The notes under the pieces are model-generated. The model worked only from the letters and a program-made list of their open reading frames with translations, was not told the DNA's origin and did no database searches. The position numbers were made by a program, and so were the translations under genes. Of a DNA stretch of 64,000 bases, positions 24,480 through 32,517 are shown one piece after another. How positions within the stretch are numbered: the stretch's first letter is position 1; each line of letters begins with the position of its first letter. The stretch comes from Bacillota bacterium (GTDB taxonomy: Bacteria; Bacillota; Clostridia; Oscillospirales; Oscillospiraceae), in contig JAUNCL010000005.1 of the NCBI GenBank assembly GCA_030535235.1, positions 1 to 64,000 on the forward strand, in the 5' to 3' direction.

Positions 24480-25345
24480 TGGTTCTCTTCCTCCATGCTG
24501 ACAAAAATACCGTGCTCCTCCCAGATGTGCTCCAGGCGCTCGAAGTGCTCCACCACGTCGGACTTACTCCGGGCGATGGCCACCAGCAGGGCGTTGATGA
24601 GGCTCAGAGGGGCCACCAGGGAGTCCACGAAAGAGGCCATGTCACTCTTGGCCAGCAGGACGTAATCCGCCGCCTTGGCCATGGAGTTGGAGGCGCTGTC
24701 GGTGATGGCGATGACCTTGGACCCCCGCTCGTGGGCGAAGTCGATGGCCCGGACGGTCCGGCGGGAGTACCGGGGGAAGGACAGGCCGATGGTCACGTCC
24801 CCCTCCCCCACCTGGACGATCTGGTCAAAGATCTCCTGGTTGGCGCTCTCGCCCACATGGACCACGTTGTCGAACATGAGGCCGAAATAGAAGGACATAA
24901 ACCCTGCCAGGGAGCCGGAGGACCGGGTGCCCAGAATATAGATCTTCTTGGCGTTGACGATGGCATCCACCGCCGCGTCGAAGCTCTCCCGGTCCAGCTC
25001 CTCCATGGTCAGGCGGATCTTTTCCATGTCCGACTGCATCACGTTGGAGACCACATCCTGGTTGCCGATGAGGTCGTTGGAGACCTCAATGCGCTGGATG
25101 GAGGTCAGCTTGTTGCGGATCATCTCCTGCAGGGCCTTCTGCATGGCGGGATATCCATCGTATTTCAGTTCTGAGGCAAAGCGCACCACCGTGGATTCAC
25201 TGACGTGGACGGTCTTGCCCAGCTTGCTGGCCGTCATGAAGGCGGCCTTGTCGTAGGAATTCAGGATGTAATTTGCGATGAGTTTCTGTCCCTTGGAAAA
25301 CGTGTTCATCTTGCTGCTGATCAGCGCTAAAATATCTTTCGCCAT
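24476..25345 (-). CDS. RpiR/MurR family transcriptional regulator
   Basis: The product is 289 aa. The N-terminal HTH_6 domain (ANYILNSYDKAAFMTASKLG, then VSESTVVRFASELKYDGYP) is followed by a SIS sugar-phosphate-binding domain (KIYILGTRSSGSLAGFM and VIAITDSASNSMAK). The start at 25345 has CGGAGG upstream. Such regulators sense phosphosugars. The overlap with the flavoprotein gene suggests co-transcription rather than a regulatory pairing. Confidence 0.9.
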   Translation of the reverse strand: MAKDILALISSKMNTFSKGQKLIANYILNSYDKAAFMTASKLGKTVHVSESTVVRFASELKYDGYPAMQKALQEMIRNKLTSIQRIEVSNDLIGNQDVVSNVMQSDMEKIRLTMEELDRESFDAAVDAIVNAKKIYILGTRSSGSLAGFMSFYFGLMFDNVVHVGESANQEIFDQIVQVGEGDVTIGLSFPRYSRRTVRAIDFAHERGSKVIAITDSASNSMAKAADYVLLAKSDMASFVDSLVAPLSLINALLVAIARSKSDVVEHFERLEHIWEEHGIFVSMEEENQ

Positions 25346-25527
25346 GGAATCGTCCTCCGATGTCGCGGTCGGGCGCCGCGTTCTTTTTTCTACCGAATCT
25401 CCAAAACACTGGATTTTGGCCCGGGCGGATCGCCGTTTTCGGCTTTTTCCCGTCATCTTTCCCGAATATTATAGCGCAGCCGGGATATTTTTGCAAGAAA
25501 AAAATCGCATTCTTGCAGAAAGAAAAC

Positions 25528-26235
25528 TTATTTTAATAGTAGGGCCGTCTCTTCTCCGGTCAGATGACGCCACTGCCCGGGCCGGAGGGCGGGGTCCAGG
25601 GTCAGCGCCCCCTCCCGCACCCGTTTGAGCCGCCGGACGGTCATGCCGCAGGCGGCGCACATCCGGCGGACCTGGCGGTTTTTTCCCTCGTGGATGACCA
25701 CCGACAGGCGGGCTCGCTCCTCCTCCCGGCGGAGACAGCGGACCTTGGCCGGGCGCAGGGCCTGGCCGTCCAGAGTCATGGGCTGGGCCAGCCGCCGAAG
25801 GCCCTCCGGAGTAAAGCCCTCCACCCACACCAGGTACTCCTTCTCCACCTCATGGCGGGGGTGGATCAGGGTGTTGGTCAGGTCCCCGTCATCGGTGAGA
25901 AGGAGAAGGCCCTCGGAGTCCATGTCCAGCCGCCCTACAGGCCACACCCGGGCGGGACAGTCCCTGACCAGGTCGGCCACGGTCTTCCGTCCCTTCTCGT
26001 CGGAGAGGGTGGTCACCACCCCCCGGGGCTTGTAGAGCATGAGGACGGTGCGGCTCCCGGTCCGGGGGATGGTCCGTCCGTCCAGAGCGATGACGTCCCG
26101 GTCCGGGTCGGCCCGGTGGCCAAGGGAGGTAGGGACCCCATTCACCGTCACCCGGCCGGCGGTGATGTATTCCTCGGCCTTCCGGCGGGAGCAGACTCCC
26201 GCCGCCGAGAGGATCTTTTGCAGTCGATCTTCCAT
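25528..26235 (-). CDS. 23S rRNA pseudouridine synthase, RluB/RsuA type
   Basis: The product is 235 aa. An N-terminal S4 domain (MEDRLQKILSAAGVCSRRKAEEYI region) precedes the pseudouridine synthase core with catalytic aspartate in VGRLDMDSEGLLLLTDDGDL and the late motif HEGKNRQVRRM. It acts on 23S (or 16S) rRNA; RluB is the usual assignment in Firmicutes. Confidence 0.92.
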   Translation of the reverse strand: MEDRLQKILSAAGVCSRRKAEEYITAGRVTVNGVPTSLGHRADPDRDVIALDGRTIPRTGSRTVLMLYKPRGVVTTLSDEKGRKTVADLVRDCPARVWPVGRLDMDSEGLLLLTDDGDLTNTLIHPRHEVEKEYLVWVEGFTPEGLRRLAQPMTLDGQALRPAKVRCLRREEERARLSVVIHEGKNRQVRRMCAACGMTVRRLKRVREGALTLDPALRPGQWRHLTGEETALLLK

Positions 26236-26267
26236 GACCGCCTCCTTGTTTTCTTCACGTTATGTAG

Positions 26268-26391
26268 GGCGGGGCCTTGGTCCCGCCGTGATCCGAAGGC
26301 TATGAACCACGCTCATCCAGTGGGCGCATACCACATAGAGGGTATCCACAGCGTTGCAGGCGGAACGGGCATGCCCGTTCCCTACATGGGG
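26268..26391. repeat. Two palindromic intergenic repeats
   Basis: The gap between dacF and rluB holds a hairpin at 26268-26287 preceded by GTAG and a perfect palindrome at 26362-26381 followed by CTACATGGGG. The second, 30 bp in all, recurs exactly in inverse orientation at 56201-56230. Confidence 0.75.
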
Positions 26392-26419
26392 TCGTCAAGG
26401 CCCTTGCACGACTGGTGAC

Positions 26420-27541
26420 TCACCCTTCCCCCGACAAGTTCCGCAGCATCCCCAGGGGGGAGTGAGGGGACTCGGTGCTGAGCACATCCCGGCCGGCGGA
26501 TTTTCCCCAGACCAGGTAGGTCGTCCCCACCATCCGATCCCCCCGGTAAAAGGTCACCTGGCCGGCGATCTCCCCCTGGGTCACCGGAGCCCGGGCAGTA
26601 CGGGGCAGCTCCACCCGGGCGGTGACCCGCTCCCCTTCGCCCACAGGGGCGGCCACGGTCTCCCGGGCCACCACGGGGATCTGCCGCAGCAGGCTCTCGT
26701 CCACCGGCAGCCGGCGGAGGGTCTCTCCCTCCCGGATCAGCACCCGCCGGGGGTAGGTCTCGAAGCCGTAGTCCAGCAGCGCCTTGTGGTCAGCCCAGTC
26801 GTTTCCGTCGTTGAGGGTCACGCAGACCAGCTTCTGGCCCTCCCGCTCCGCGCTGGACACCAGGGTCCGCCCCGCCTGCCGGGTGTACCCGGTCTTCATG
26901 CCGGTGCAGCCCTCGTACTGCCACAGGAGCTTGTTGTGGTTGGTGAAGTTCCGCCCCTCCAGGGTGATGCTCCGGGTGGAGACGATCTCCGCCACCACCG
27001 GGTTCTTCAGGCAGGCTGCTCCCAGCCGGGCCATGTCCAGGGCGGTCGAATAATGATTCTCGTCCCCCAGGCCGTTGGGGTCGGAAAAGTGGGTCCCCGC
27101 CATCCCCAGGTCGGCGGCCCGCTGGTTCATCCAGCCCACAAAGGTCTCCACATCCCCGGCACAGTGGGCGGCCAAAGCCACCGCCGCGTCGTTGCCCGAG
27201 TGGAGAAGGAGGCCGTAAAGGAGGGTTTTCACGGAGATCTCCTCCCCGCCCTTCAGGTAGAGGGAGGTCCCCTCGATGCCCGTCCACTCCCGGCGGATGG
27301 TGACGGTCTCCGACAGGTCGTCCAGGTATTCTGCCGCCACCAGAGCGGTCATGAGCTTGGTGATGCTGGCGATGGCCCGCTTTTCGTACTCGTTCCGGGC
27401 GTAGAGGACCCGGCCGGAGTCCGCATCCAGCAAAACAGCGGAGGACGCGGCCACCGCCGGCGCCTCCGCCGCCATGGTATGGACCGGGAGCCCCGGCAGA
27501 AGGGCCAGCAGAGCCAGCAGGGCGATGCACTTTCTTCCCAC
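26420..27541 (-). CDS. dacF: D-alanyl-D-alanine carboxypeptidase (PBP5-like)
   Basis: The product is 373 aa. The signal peptide ends near residue 25 (HTMAAEA). The penicillin-binding motifs are SITK (about 59-62), SGN (about 114-116) and KTGYT (about 215), followed by the C-terminal beta domain of PBP5-type enzymes. It trims peptidoglycan stem peptides outside the membrane. The start is GTG at 27541 with GGAGG 7 nt upstream. A perfect inverted repeat lies just upstream of the ribosome binding site. Confidence 0.92.
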   Translation of the reverse strand: MGRKCIALLALLALLPGLPVHTMAAEAPAVAASSAVLLDADSGRVLYARNEYEKRAIASITKLMTALVAAEYLDDLSETVTIRREWTGIEGTSLYLKGGEEISVKTLLYGLLLHSGNDAAVALAAHCAGDVETFVGWMNQRAADLGMAGTHFSDPNGLGDENHYSTALDMARLGAACLKNPVVAEIVSTRSITLEGRNFTNHNKLLWQYEGCTGMKTGYTRQAGRTLVSSAEREGQKLVCVTLNDGNDWADHKALLDYGFETYPRRVLIREGETLRRLPVDESLLRQIPVVARETVAAPVGEGERVTARVELPRTARAPVTQGEIAGQVTFYRGDRMVGTTYLVWGKSAGRDVLSTESPHSPLGMLRNLSGEG

Positions 27542-27552
27542 GGTCTTTCCTC

Positions 27553-27581
27553 CATACTAACAATAGAATACTGTTAGTATG
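27553..27581. promoter_or_regulatory. 10-bp inverted repeat upstream of dacF
   Basis: CATACTAACA (27553-27562) and its exact complement (27572-27581) are spaced by 9 bp, directly upstream of the dacF ribosome binding site and after the ytfJ stop. It could be a repressor operator or a small hairpin between the genes. Confidence 0.45.
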
Positions 27582-27591
27582 GCGCGTTTCT

Positions 27592-27987
27592 TCACTGGCT
27601 ATCCCCGGTTTTGCCCTTCTTTTTGTCCTTAAAGTCGGTAATCATGGTCATGATCTCAGGAATTTTCTCCACGATGCGGTCCACGCTGTTCTCGGCGGGG
27701 GCCGCCATAGGCAGGACCTTCACCTGGCCGCCGCTGACCACCAGGAAGCACACGGGGATCACCTTCACCCCGGCTCCGCCGCCGCCGCCGAAGGGGCTGT
27801 TCTTATCGGCCTTGGCGGGAAGCTCCGTGCCGCCGGTTCCAAAGCCGAAGGAGATCCTGGACACGGGGATGATGGTGACGCCGTCCACCTGGATGGGCTC
27901 CCCCACCACCGTGTTGGCGTCCACCGTCTCGCGGATCTTCTGGATGGTGCTGGCCATCAGTTCATTGACAGGATGATTGTTTTCCAT
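27592..27987 (-). CDS. ytfJ: GerW family sporulation protein YtfJ
   Basis: The product is 131 aa. The family core VDGVTIIPVSRISFGFGTGG and the Gly-rich GGGGGAGVKVIPVCFLVV are clear. YtfJ/GerW is a forespore protein linked to spore germination in Bacillus. It overlaps the DUF2953 gene upstream, its usual partner, which supports a spore-forming host. Confidence 0.93.
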   Translation of the reverse strand: MENNHPVNELMASTIQKIRETVDANTVVGEPIQVDGVTIIPVSRISFGFGTGGTELPAKADKNSPFGGGGGAGVKVIPVCFLVVSGGQVKVLPMAAPAENSVDRIVEKIPEIMTMITDFKDKKKGKTGDSQ

Positions 27988-28657
27988 GGTTGGCTTCCCC
28001 TTTCTTTTCTTGCCTCTTTGGTCTGGCCGGTTTGATGGTGTGCCGGTGGTCCCACAGGACCTTCAGGGCCCTGACCCCCGCCGGCAGCGCGATGCCCAGG
28101 AGCTGGGCCGGGGTCATGGACAGGCCCGCCCGGACATAGATCCGGGGTTTTTCGGTCAGGAAGTCCGCATAGAGGGCCACCTGCCGGTTTTTGATGGTAA
28201 AGTTGGCCTCCAGAAAGGCCAGAAGGGCCTCGATGACCGCCCAGCCCTGGCCGTAGTGTATCCCCGTGTCGGCGGGGTCCTCCTCCGCCCAGGTCACTTG
28301 CAGGGTCAGGTCGTCGATCCGGAGCTTGTGCCGGAAGCGACTGGCCGCCTCTGCCACCACCGGCAGAAGGTCCCAGATGAGCTCCAGCAGCCCCCCAATG
28401 TCCCGCTCAACCGGCTCCTTCGGGGGCTTGTCCCCCTGCTTTGCGGCTTTCTGGGCGTCCTTGGCCGCTTTTTTCTGTTTCTTTTTGGCCTCCCTGTCCG
28501 GGTCCTTTCGGATGGGAAACACCTGGATGTACCGGGGGCCGAGCCGCAGCTTCACCCAGGGCCCGTCCCCGTCATAGCAGGCCAGGACCCCCAGCCGGAG
28601 AACCAGGCTCAGGAGGATCAGCAGGGCCAACAGGGCCAGAAGGATCCATCCGATCAT
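27962..28657 (-). CDS. DUF2953 protein (YtfI-like)
   Basis: The product is 231 aa. An N-terminal transmembrane helix (ILLALLALLILLSLVLRLGVLACYDGDG) is followed by a Lys-rich linker and a domain typical of YtfI (DUF2953), the usual upstream partner of ytfJ in spore formers. Function is unknown; membrane location is predicted. It overlaps ytfJ by 26 bp. Confidence 0.85.
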   Translation of the reverse strand: MIGWILLALLALLILLSLVLRLGVLACYDGDGPWVKLRLGPRYIQVFPIRKDPDREAKKKQKKAAKDAQKAAKQGDKPPKEPVERDIGGLLELIWDLLPVVAEAASRFRHKLRIDDLTLQVTWAEEDPADTGIHYGQGWAVIEALLAFLEANFTIKNRQVALYADFLTEKPRIYVRAGLSMTPAQLLGIALPAGVRALKVLWDHRHTIKPARPKRQEKKGEANHGKQSSCQ

Positions 28658-28738
28658 AGCCCCTCCCCTCCTTTCCTCTCTCCCCAGGGCTCCACGCCGG
28701 GTCTCATGGTTTCACGTTCCAAGGCCACCCCTCCTTTT

Positions 28739-29419
28739 TCACAGAAAGCCGAGCAGGCCGTAAAAGACAAACTCGGACCCGGTGAACATCAGGTTGGTCA
28801 AAGCCGTCCGGGCAGCGCCCAGGAACCCATCCAGCCAGCCGAACCAGAGGACGGCCATGAGGAGAATCATGCCGTACCGCTCCAGCTGCATCCAGCGGAT
28901 GTACAGTCGGTCAGGCAGGAACATGGCCACCACCTTGGAGCCGTCCAGGGGCGGGAAGGGGATCAGGTTAAAGACCCCCAGGCCGATGTTCAGCAGCACC
29001 AGCAGATAGCAAAACTGGAAGGCCATGGAGACCCCGGCGGTCTCCCCCCGGGCCGTCATCACCGCCGCCAGGGCGTTGGCCCCCAGGGCGGCCAGGTAGG
29101 CCAGGACGAAGTTGGACGCCGGGCCGGCCAGGGCGGTAATGGCCATGCCCTGCTTGGGCTTTTTGAAGTACCGGGGGTCCACCGGCACGGGCTTGGCCCA
29201 GCCAAAGCCCACAGTGACCATCATCAGCAGGCCGAACACGTCCAGATGGTGGAGGGGATTCAGAGATAGCCGATGGCTCATTTTCGCGGTGGGGTCCCCC
29301 AGCTTCCAGGCCGCCAGACCGTGGCAGACCTCGTGGACCACCAGGCAGAGCAGGATGGCCGCAATGCGCAGAACCATGGTACCCATTCCCTGCCAGTCGA
29401 TCCCGTGGATAAGACTCAT
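28739..29419 (-). CDS. Site-2 protease family (M50) membrane metalloprotease
   Basis: The product is 226 aa. The zinc motif HEVCH lies in an N-terminal membrane helix (LLCLVVHEVCHGLAAW) and the third ligand region is NLIPFPPLDGSKV, typical of rhomboid-unrelated site-2 proteases of the YwhC/YydF-like short type. About five hydrophobic segments are visible. The start at 29419 has GGAG upstream. Confidence 0.88.
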   Translation of the reverse strand: MSLIHGIDWQGMGTMVLRIAAILLCLVVHEVCHGLAAWKLGDPTAKMSHRLSLNPLHHLDVFGLLMMVTVGFGWAKPVPVDPRYFKKPKQGMAITALAGPASNFVLAYLAALGANALAAVMTARGETAGVSMAFQFCYLLVLLNIGLGVFNLIPFPPLDGSKVVAMFLPDRLYIRWMQLERYGMILLMAVLWFGWLDGFLGAARTALTNLMFTGSEFVFYGLLGFL

Positions 29420-29550
29420 AATGGTTTTTCTCCTCTCACCAGTATGGCTGAAACTTTCCAATTTTACACAGGGCCAGCGCCTGGATAAACATTTGATATC
29501 AAATTATACCAAAAAAGTCTCCCCGTGGCAAGGAAAAGGGCGGGGCTGTT

Positions 29551-30159
29551 TCACCCCGCCGCATTTTGTTTTCCTTCCCCCAGTCCCCGGCAGAGGAGCC
29601 AGCCGCCGCAGAGGGCCAGGAGGAAATTCCCTGTTTTGGACAGGACCCACAGCCCCGCCCCCAGAAGGAGTCCCCCCAGGATACGGGTCAGGATGCCCTC
29701 CAGCCGGTCCCCCCAGTCCGGCCCCGCCGCCAGGGAGAAGGCCGCCCGAACGGCCCGCCCTCCGTCCAGAGGCTCGGCGGGCAGGAGGTTGAAGAGCCCC
29801 AGGACCAGACTCAGGCCGGTGAGCAGATAGGCGTCCTCGCTCCCCAGCCAGCGGCCCCAGCACCCCGCCGCCAGGGCCAGGAGAAGGCTGGCTGCCGGCC
29901 CGGCCAGGGCCACCAGGCACTCCTCCCGGTAGGAGAAGAACCTGCTCCGGGCGGGAAAGATGACCGCCCCCACCCCGGTAAGGCGGAAGTCCGCCACCCG
30001 TCCCCCCAGGGCGCGGATGGCGGCCCAGTGGCCCAGCTCGTGGACCAGACAGGCTGCCAGAAACCAGAACAGAAGCCGAAGGGAGGCCGCCAGCAGCAGC
30101 CCGCCCAAAACCAGCCAAAAGCCGCCGGTGCTATGTACCCTGGGCCGCGCCGTCCTCAC
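29551..30159 (-). CDS. SpoIVFB-like site-2 protease
   Basis: About 202 aa from a GTG at 30159; the true start is uncertain because no strong ribosome binding site is visible. The zinc motif HELGH sits in a membrane helix (LAACLVHELGHWAAI), and NLLPAEPLDGGRA supplies the third ligand. It follows, with overlap, a small single-pass protein as spoIVFB follows spoIVFA. In sporulation SpoIVFB cleaves pro-sigma-K; this assignment is by family and neighbourhood. Confidence 0.75.
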   Translation of the reverse strand: MRTARPRVHSTGGFWLVLGGLLLAASLRLLFWFLAACLVHELGHWAAIRALGGRVADFRLTGVGAVIFPARSRFFSYREECLVALAGPAASLLLALAAGCWGRWLGSEDAYLLTGLSLVLGLFNLLPAEPLDGGRAVRAAFSLAAGPDWGDRLEGILTRILGGLLLGAGLWVLSKTGNFLLALCGGWLLCRGLGEGKQNAAG

Positions 30160-30496
30160 CTCCCGTGTTGGTCCGCTCCTCCTCCCGGGGACTGCCCCGG
30201 TCCGTGTCCTTCTTATTTCCCGGGAAGACCGAGCTCCACAGGGCACCGAAGGTCTCCACCGCCTCTCCCTGGGAGAAGGACTCCCCCATCCGGGCAAAGA
30301 CCGCCTGGAAATCCGTGTCCGACCGGACCAGGTCGCTCACCGCCGAGGTCACCCGGGAGACAGGTCCCAGGTCCACCCCCCGGCCCACGAACACAAGTCC
30401 GAAGAGGACCACGCAGACGATCAACTGCCGCAGACGCCGCCGCTCCCCCTTGGAGAGGGGTTCCTTCTTCCGCTTTCTTGTCCCTTTCTCTGCCAT
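30131..30496 (-). CDS. Single-pass membrane protein, possible SpoIVFA-like
   Basis: The product is 121 aa. A very basic N-terminus, one transmembrane helix (LIVCVVLFGLVFVGRG) and an acidic, hydrophilic extracytoplasmic part. It lacks the M23 peptidase-like domain of full SpoIVFA. The start at 30496 has AAAGGGGG 8 nt upstream. The SpoIVFA call rests on its place upstream of the SpoIVFB-like protease. Confidence 0.5.
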   Translation of the reverse strand: MAEKGTRKRKKEPLSKGERRRLRQLIVCVVLFGLVFVGRGVDLGPVSRVTSAVSDLVRSDTDFQAVFARMGESFSQGEAVETFGALWSSVFPGNKKDTDRGSPREEERTNTGGEDGAAQGT

Positions 30497-30578
30497 CACG
30501 CACGCCCCCTTTCCGTGGTTTCCTGCTCTATGTCTATGGGCGGCAGCGGCGGAATATGCGGGAGAAAAAAATCTTTCC

Positions 30579-30607
30579 TTGACTTTCTCCTGTCGGTCGA
30601 GTATAAT
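30579..30607 (+). promoter_or_regulatory. Promoter of tRNA-Pro
   Basis: TTGACT (30579-30584), 17 bp and TATAAT (30602-30607) lie 28 bp upstream of the tRNA 5' end. Confidence 0.85.
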
Positions 30608-30635
30608 AGGATAGCTTAATTCAGGATAGCACTAT

Positions 30636-30712
30636 CCGGGTGTGGCGAAGCTTGGTATCGCGCTTGGTTCGGGTCCAAGAGGCCGTGGGTTCGAATCCCG
30701 CCACTCGGACCA
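30636..30712 (+). tRNA. tRNA-Pro (CGG)
   Basis: The cloverleaf is complete: acceptor CCGGGTG pairs with CACTCGG (one G-T), the anticodon loop is TTCGGGT with anticodon CGG, the T-arm has GGTTCGAATCC, and CCA is encoded. Confidence 0.95.
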
Positions 30713-30750
30713 AAACGACGTTTGCAGAAATGCAGACGTCGTTTTTCTTT
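30712..30750 (+). terminator. Terminator of tRNA-Pro
   Basis: The perfect 10-bp stem 30712-30721 with 30736-30745 is followed by a T-rich tract. Confidence 0.85.
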
Positions 30751-30778
30751 TCCACCGTCAGACAATCCCCACCCTCAT

Positions 30779-30804
30779 GTAGGGGCCGATAACCACATCG
30801 GCCC
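30779..30804. repeat. Palindromic repeat with GTAGGGG end
   Basis: This is the inverse copy, with one mismatch, of the hairpin at 56265-56290. Confidence 0.7.
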
Positions 30805-30879
30805 AATCCACGGCAAAGGGATCCCCAGTTCCCGAAGGAGCGGGGATCCCCTTTTTCACATTCTGACCTCTCTCTGGTG

Positions 30880-31740
30880 TTATCGGAAGCTCTTGGATGT
30901 GCTCTGTTTCCCGGTAAAAGCCGTGTCGGCAGGGGTGCAGTCCGCGCAGATGTTCGTGCTGCTGACTTCGCCGCACTGGACGCTGGGCGTCCCCGCCACG
31001 GCCCGGGCGCCGAACTCCACAGGGACGGCGACACAGATCTGCTGGCTGATGGTGAAGCGGCAGACTCCGCCGTTTCGGGGACAGACATCCCCCGCCGTGA
31101 CGACGGGGGCGCCGCAGCAGCTGGTGATGGGCGTACCCACCCGGGCAAAGGGCGTCACCGTCACCGGTACGCAGACGGTGGAGCGCTGATATCCGATCGC
31201 CGGGCAGTCCCCGGTCTGCTTTTCACAGGTGGGACCACAGATCCTCAGTCCCTCCGCAATCGTGCTGCCGCCGAACAGGCAGACATCGATCCCTGCTACC
31301 TCCCGGGCCACCGTCAGTTCAATGCAGATTCGCATCCTCCCATAGACCTTATCCAGCGCGAAATCAAATTTCAGGCCGGGGCATCCGGTGGGAGGATCGG
31401 GGTTTTCATCGGTGCGCAGCTCCACGTTGCCGCCCTCCCCGAACACCACCTCCTGGGGCACATCATTGATGACGACGGTGATATTCACGATCTCCTCTGC
31501 CGGTATCCCGTCGCAAATCCCCAGCACCAGATGGCTCAGATCGGCATACAGCGAACTGTCTTCGCCAACGGCCACAACGTCATAGCAGAACCGCTGATTC
31601 TCGCCGACCGCCGGGGAGAGGATGGAGTCGGTCAAATTGAGGGAGATCTGAAACGGCAGAATCCGCTCCCCCGGAACCGTCGAGTAGTCGATTTCCTGAT
31701 TGCATACGGGAACCCGTGCCTGATTGCACAAACAAGACAT
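30880..31740 (-). CDS. Cysteine-rich protein of unknown function
   Basis: The product is 286 aa with no signal peptide or membrane helix. The C-terminal third is rich in Cys and carries CCGAPVVTAGDVCPRNGG and CRFTISQQICVAVPVEFGA, a pattern seen in hypothetical proteins of spore-forming Clostridia. It could be a spore-surface or other structural protein; this is a guess from composition and host type. It stands alone between tRNA-Pro and the cupin gene. Confidence 0.7.
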   Translation of the reverse strand: MSCLCNQARVPVCNQEIDYSTVPGERILPFQISLNLTDSILSPAVGENQRFCYDVVAVGEDSSLYADLSHLVLGICDGIPAEEIVNITVVINDVPQEVVFGEGGNVELRTDENPDPPTGCPGLKFDFALDKVYGRMRICIELTVAREVAGIDVCLFGGSTIAEGLRICGPTCEKQTGDCPAIGYQRSTVCVPVTVTPFARVGTPITSCCGAPVVTAGDVCPRNGGVCRFTISQQICVAVPVEFGARAVAGTPSVQCGEVSSTNICADCTPADTAFTGKQSTSKSFR

Positions 31741-31824
31741 GGTCCAAATACACGCTCCTCTTTGTCGATTTTTGTCGGCAGGAGGCCGACCATCTCATCC
31801 TATGCCCCGGGGGTGAGATAGGTG

Positions 31825-32271
31825 TCAGTGCTCCTCCTTGTCCGCCTCCGCCTTGGTGTGGTGGACCGTCCCGTGGGGGTGGTTCGGCGGCCCATAGATG
31901 GAGGACACCTTCAGGGGGCAATTTCCGGCGTTGACAACGTTGTGCCAGGTCCCCTTGGGCACAAAGACCGCATCCCCCGGGGCAAGGCGGCATTGGAAGT
32001 TCAGGGATTCTTTGCCCTCTCCCATGCGGACAAGGCCCTGTCCCTCTTCTACCCGGATGATCTGATCGGTGTCAGGGTGCATCTCCACCCCGATTTCCCC
32101 CCAGTGGGGAATGCTCATCAGGGTCATCTGCAAGTGGCACCCCGTCCAAAAGGCCGTGCGAAAATTGCTGTTTTGCCGGGATGCCCGCAGGATATTCCTG
32201 ACAAAGGGCTTGGGGCCGTAGTCGGTCTCCTGGCCGTCACGGCCGCACCCCGTCGGATGATAAAATTCCAT
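31825..32271 (-). CDS. Cupin domain protein
   Basis: The product is 148 aa. A single cupin barrel is evident from EIGVEMHPDTDQIIRVEEGQG (metal-site motif 1, with H and E ligands) and PGDAVFVPKGTWHNVVN (motif 2). The start at 32271 has AAAGGAG 9 nt upstream. Substrate is unknown; relatives include mannose-6-phosphate isomerase-like cupins. Confidence 0.85.
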   Translation of the reverse strand: MEFYHPTGCGRDGQETDYGPKPFVRNILRASRQNSNFRTAFWTGCHLQMTLMSIPHWGEIGVEMHPDTDQIIRVEEGQGLVRMGEGKESLNFQCRLAPGDAVFVPKGTWHNVVNAGNCPLKVSSIYGPPNHPHGTVHHTKAEADKEEH

Positions 32272-32472
32272 GCTCTCCGCTCCTTTCCATGGCTGACTCA
32301 TCCTATGCAGCTCCGGTGGCCGGGTGAACCCTCCAGCCCCATCTTCATAGAATAGCGTGGAGGTGAGGCGCATCCCCCCTGCCGCCCCCGAAAAATCCGC
32401 AAAAAGGAATCTTTTCTTCGGAATCTATTTGTAATTTCTCCCGCTGTGTAGTAGAATGAGATGATTTTGACT

Positions 32473-32496
32473 GCGGCCTTCCCTCGGGAAGGCCGC
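32473..32496 (+). promoter_or_regulatory. Hairpin in the leader of the cysteine synthase gene
   Basis: A perfect 11-bp stem (32473-32483 with 32486-32496) lies 21 bp upstream of the TTG start and 7 bp before the GGGAGG ribosome binding site. It is not followed by a T run, so it is a leader structure rather than a terminator. Its role is unknown. Confidence 0.4.
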
Positions 32497-32517
32497 AACA
32501 CTGGGAGGTCACTCACC

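Noticed and set aside
30621-31148. 175-codon frame over tRNA-Pro
   Set aside because: It runs through the tRNA gene, its terminator and part of the Cys-rich gene in another frame.
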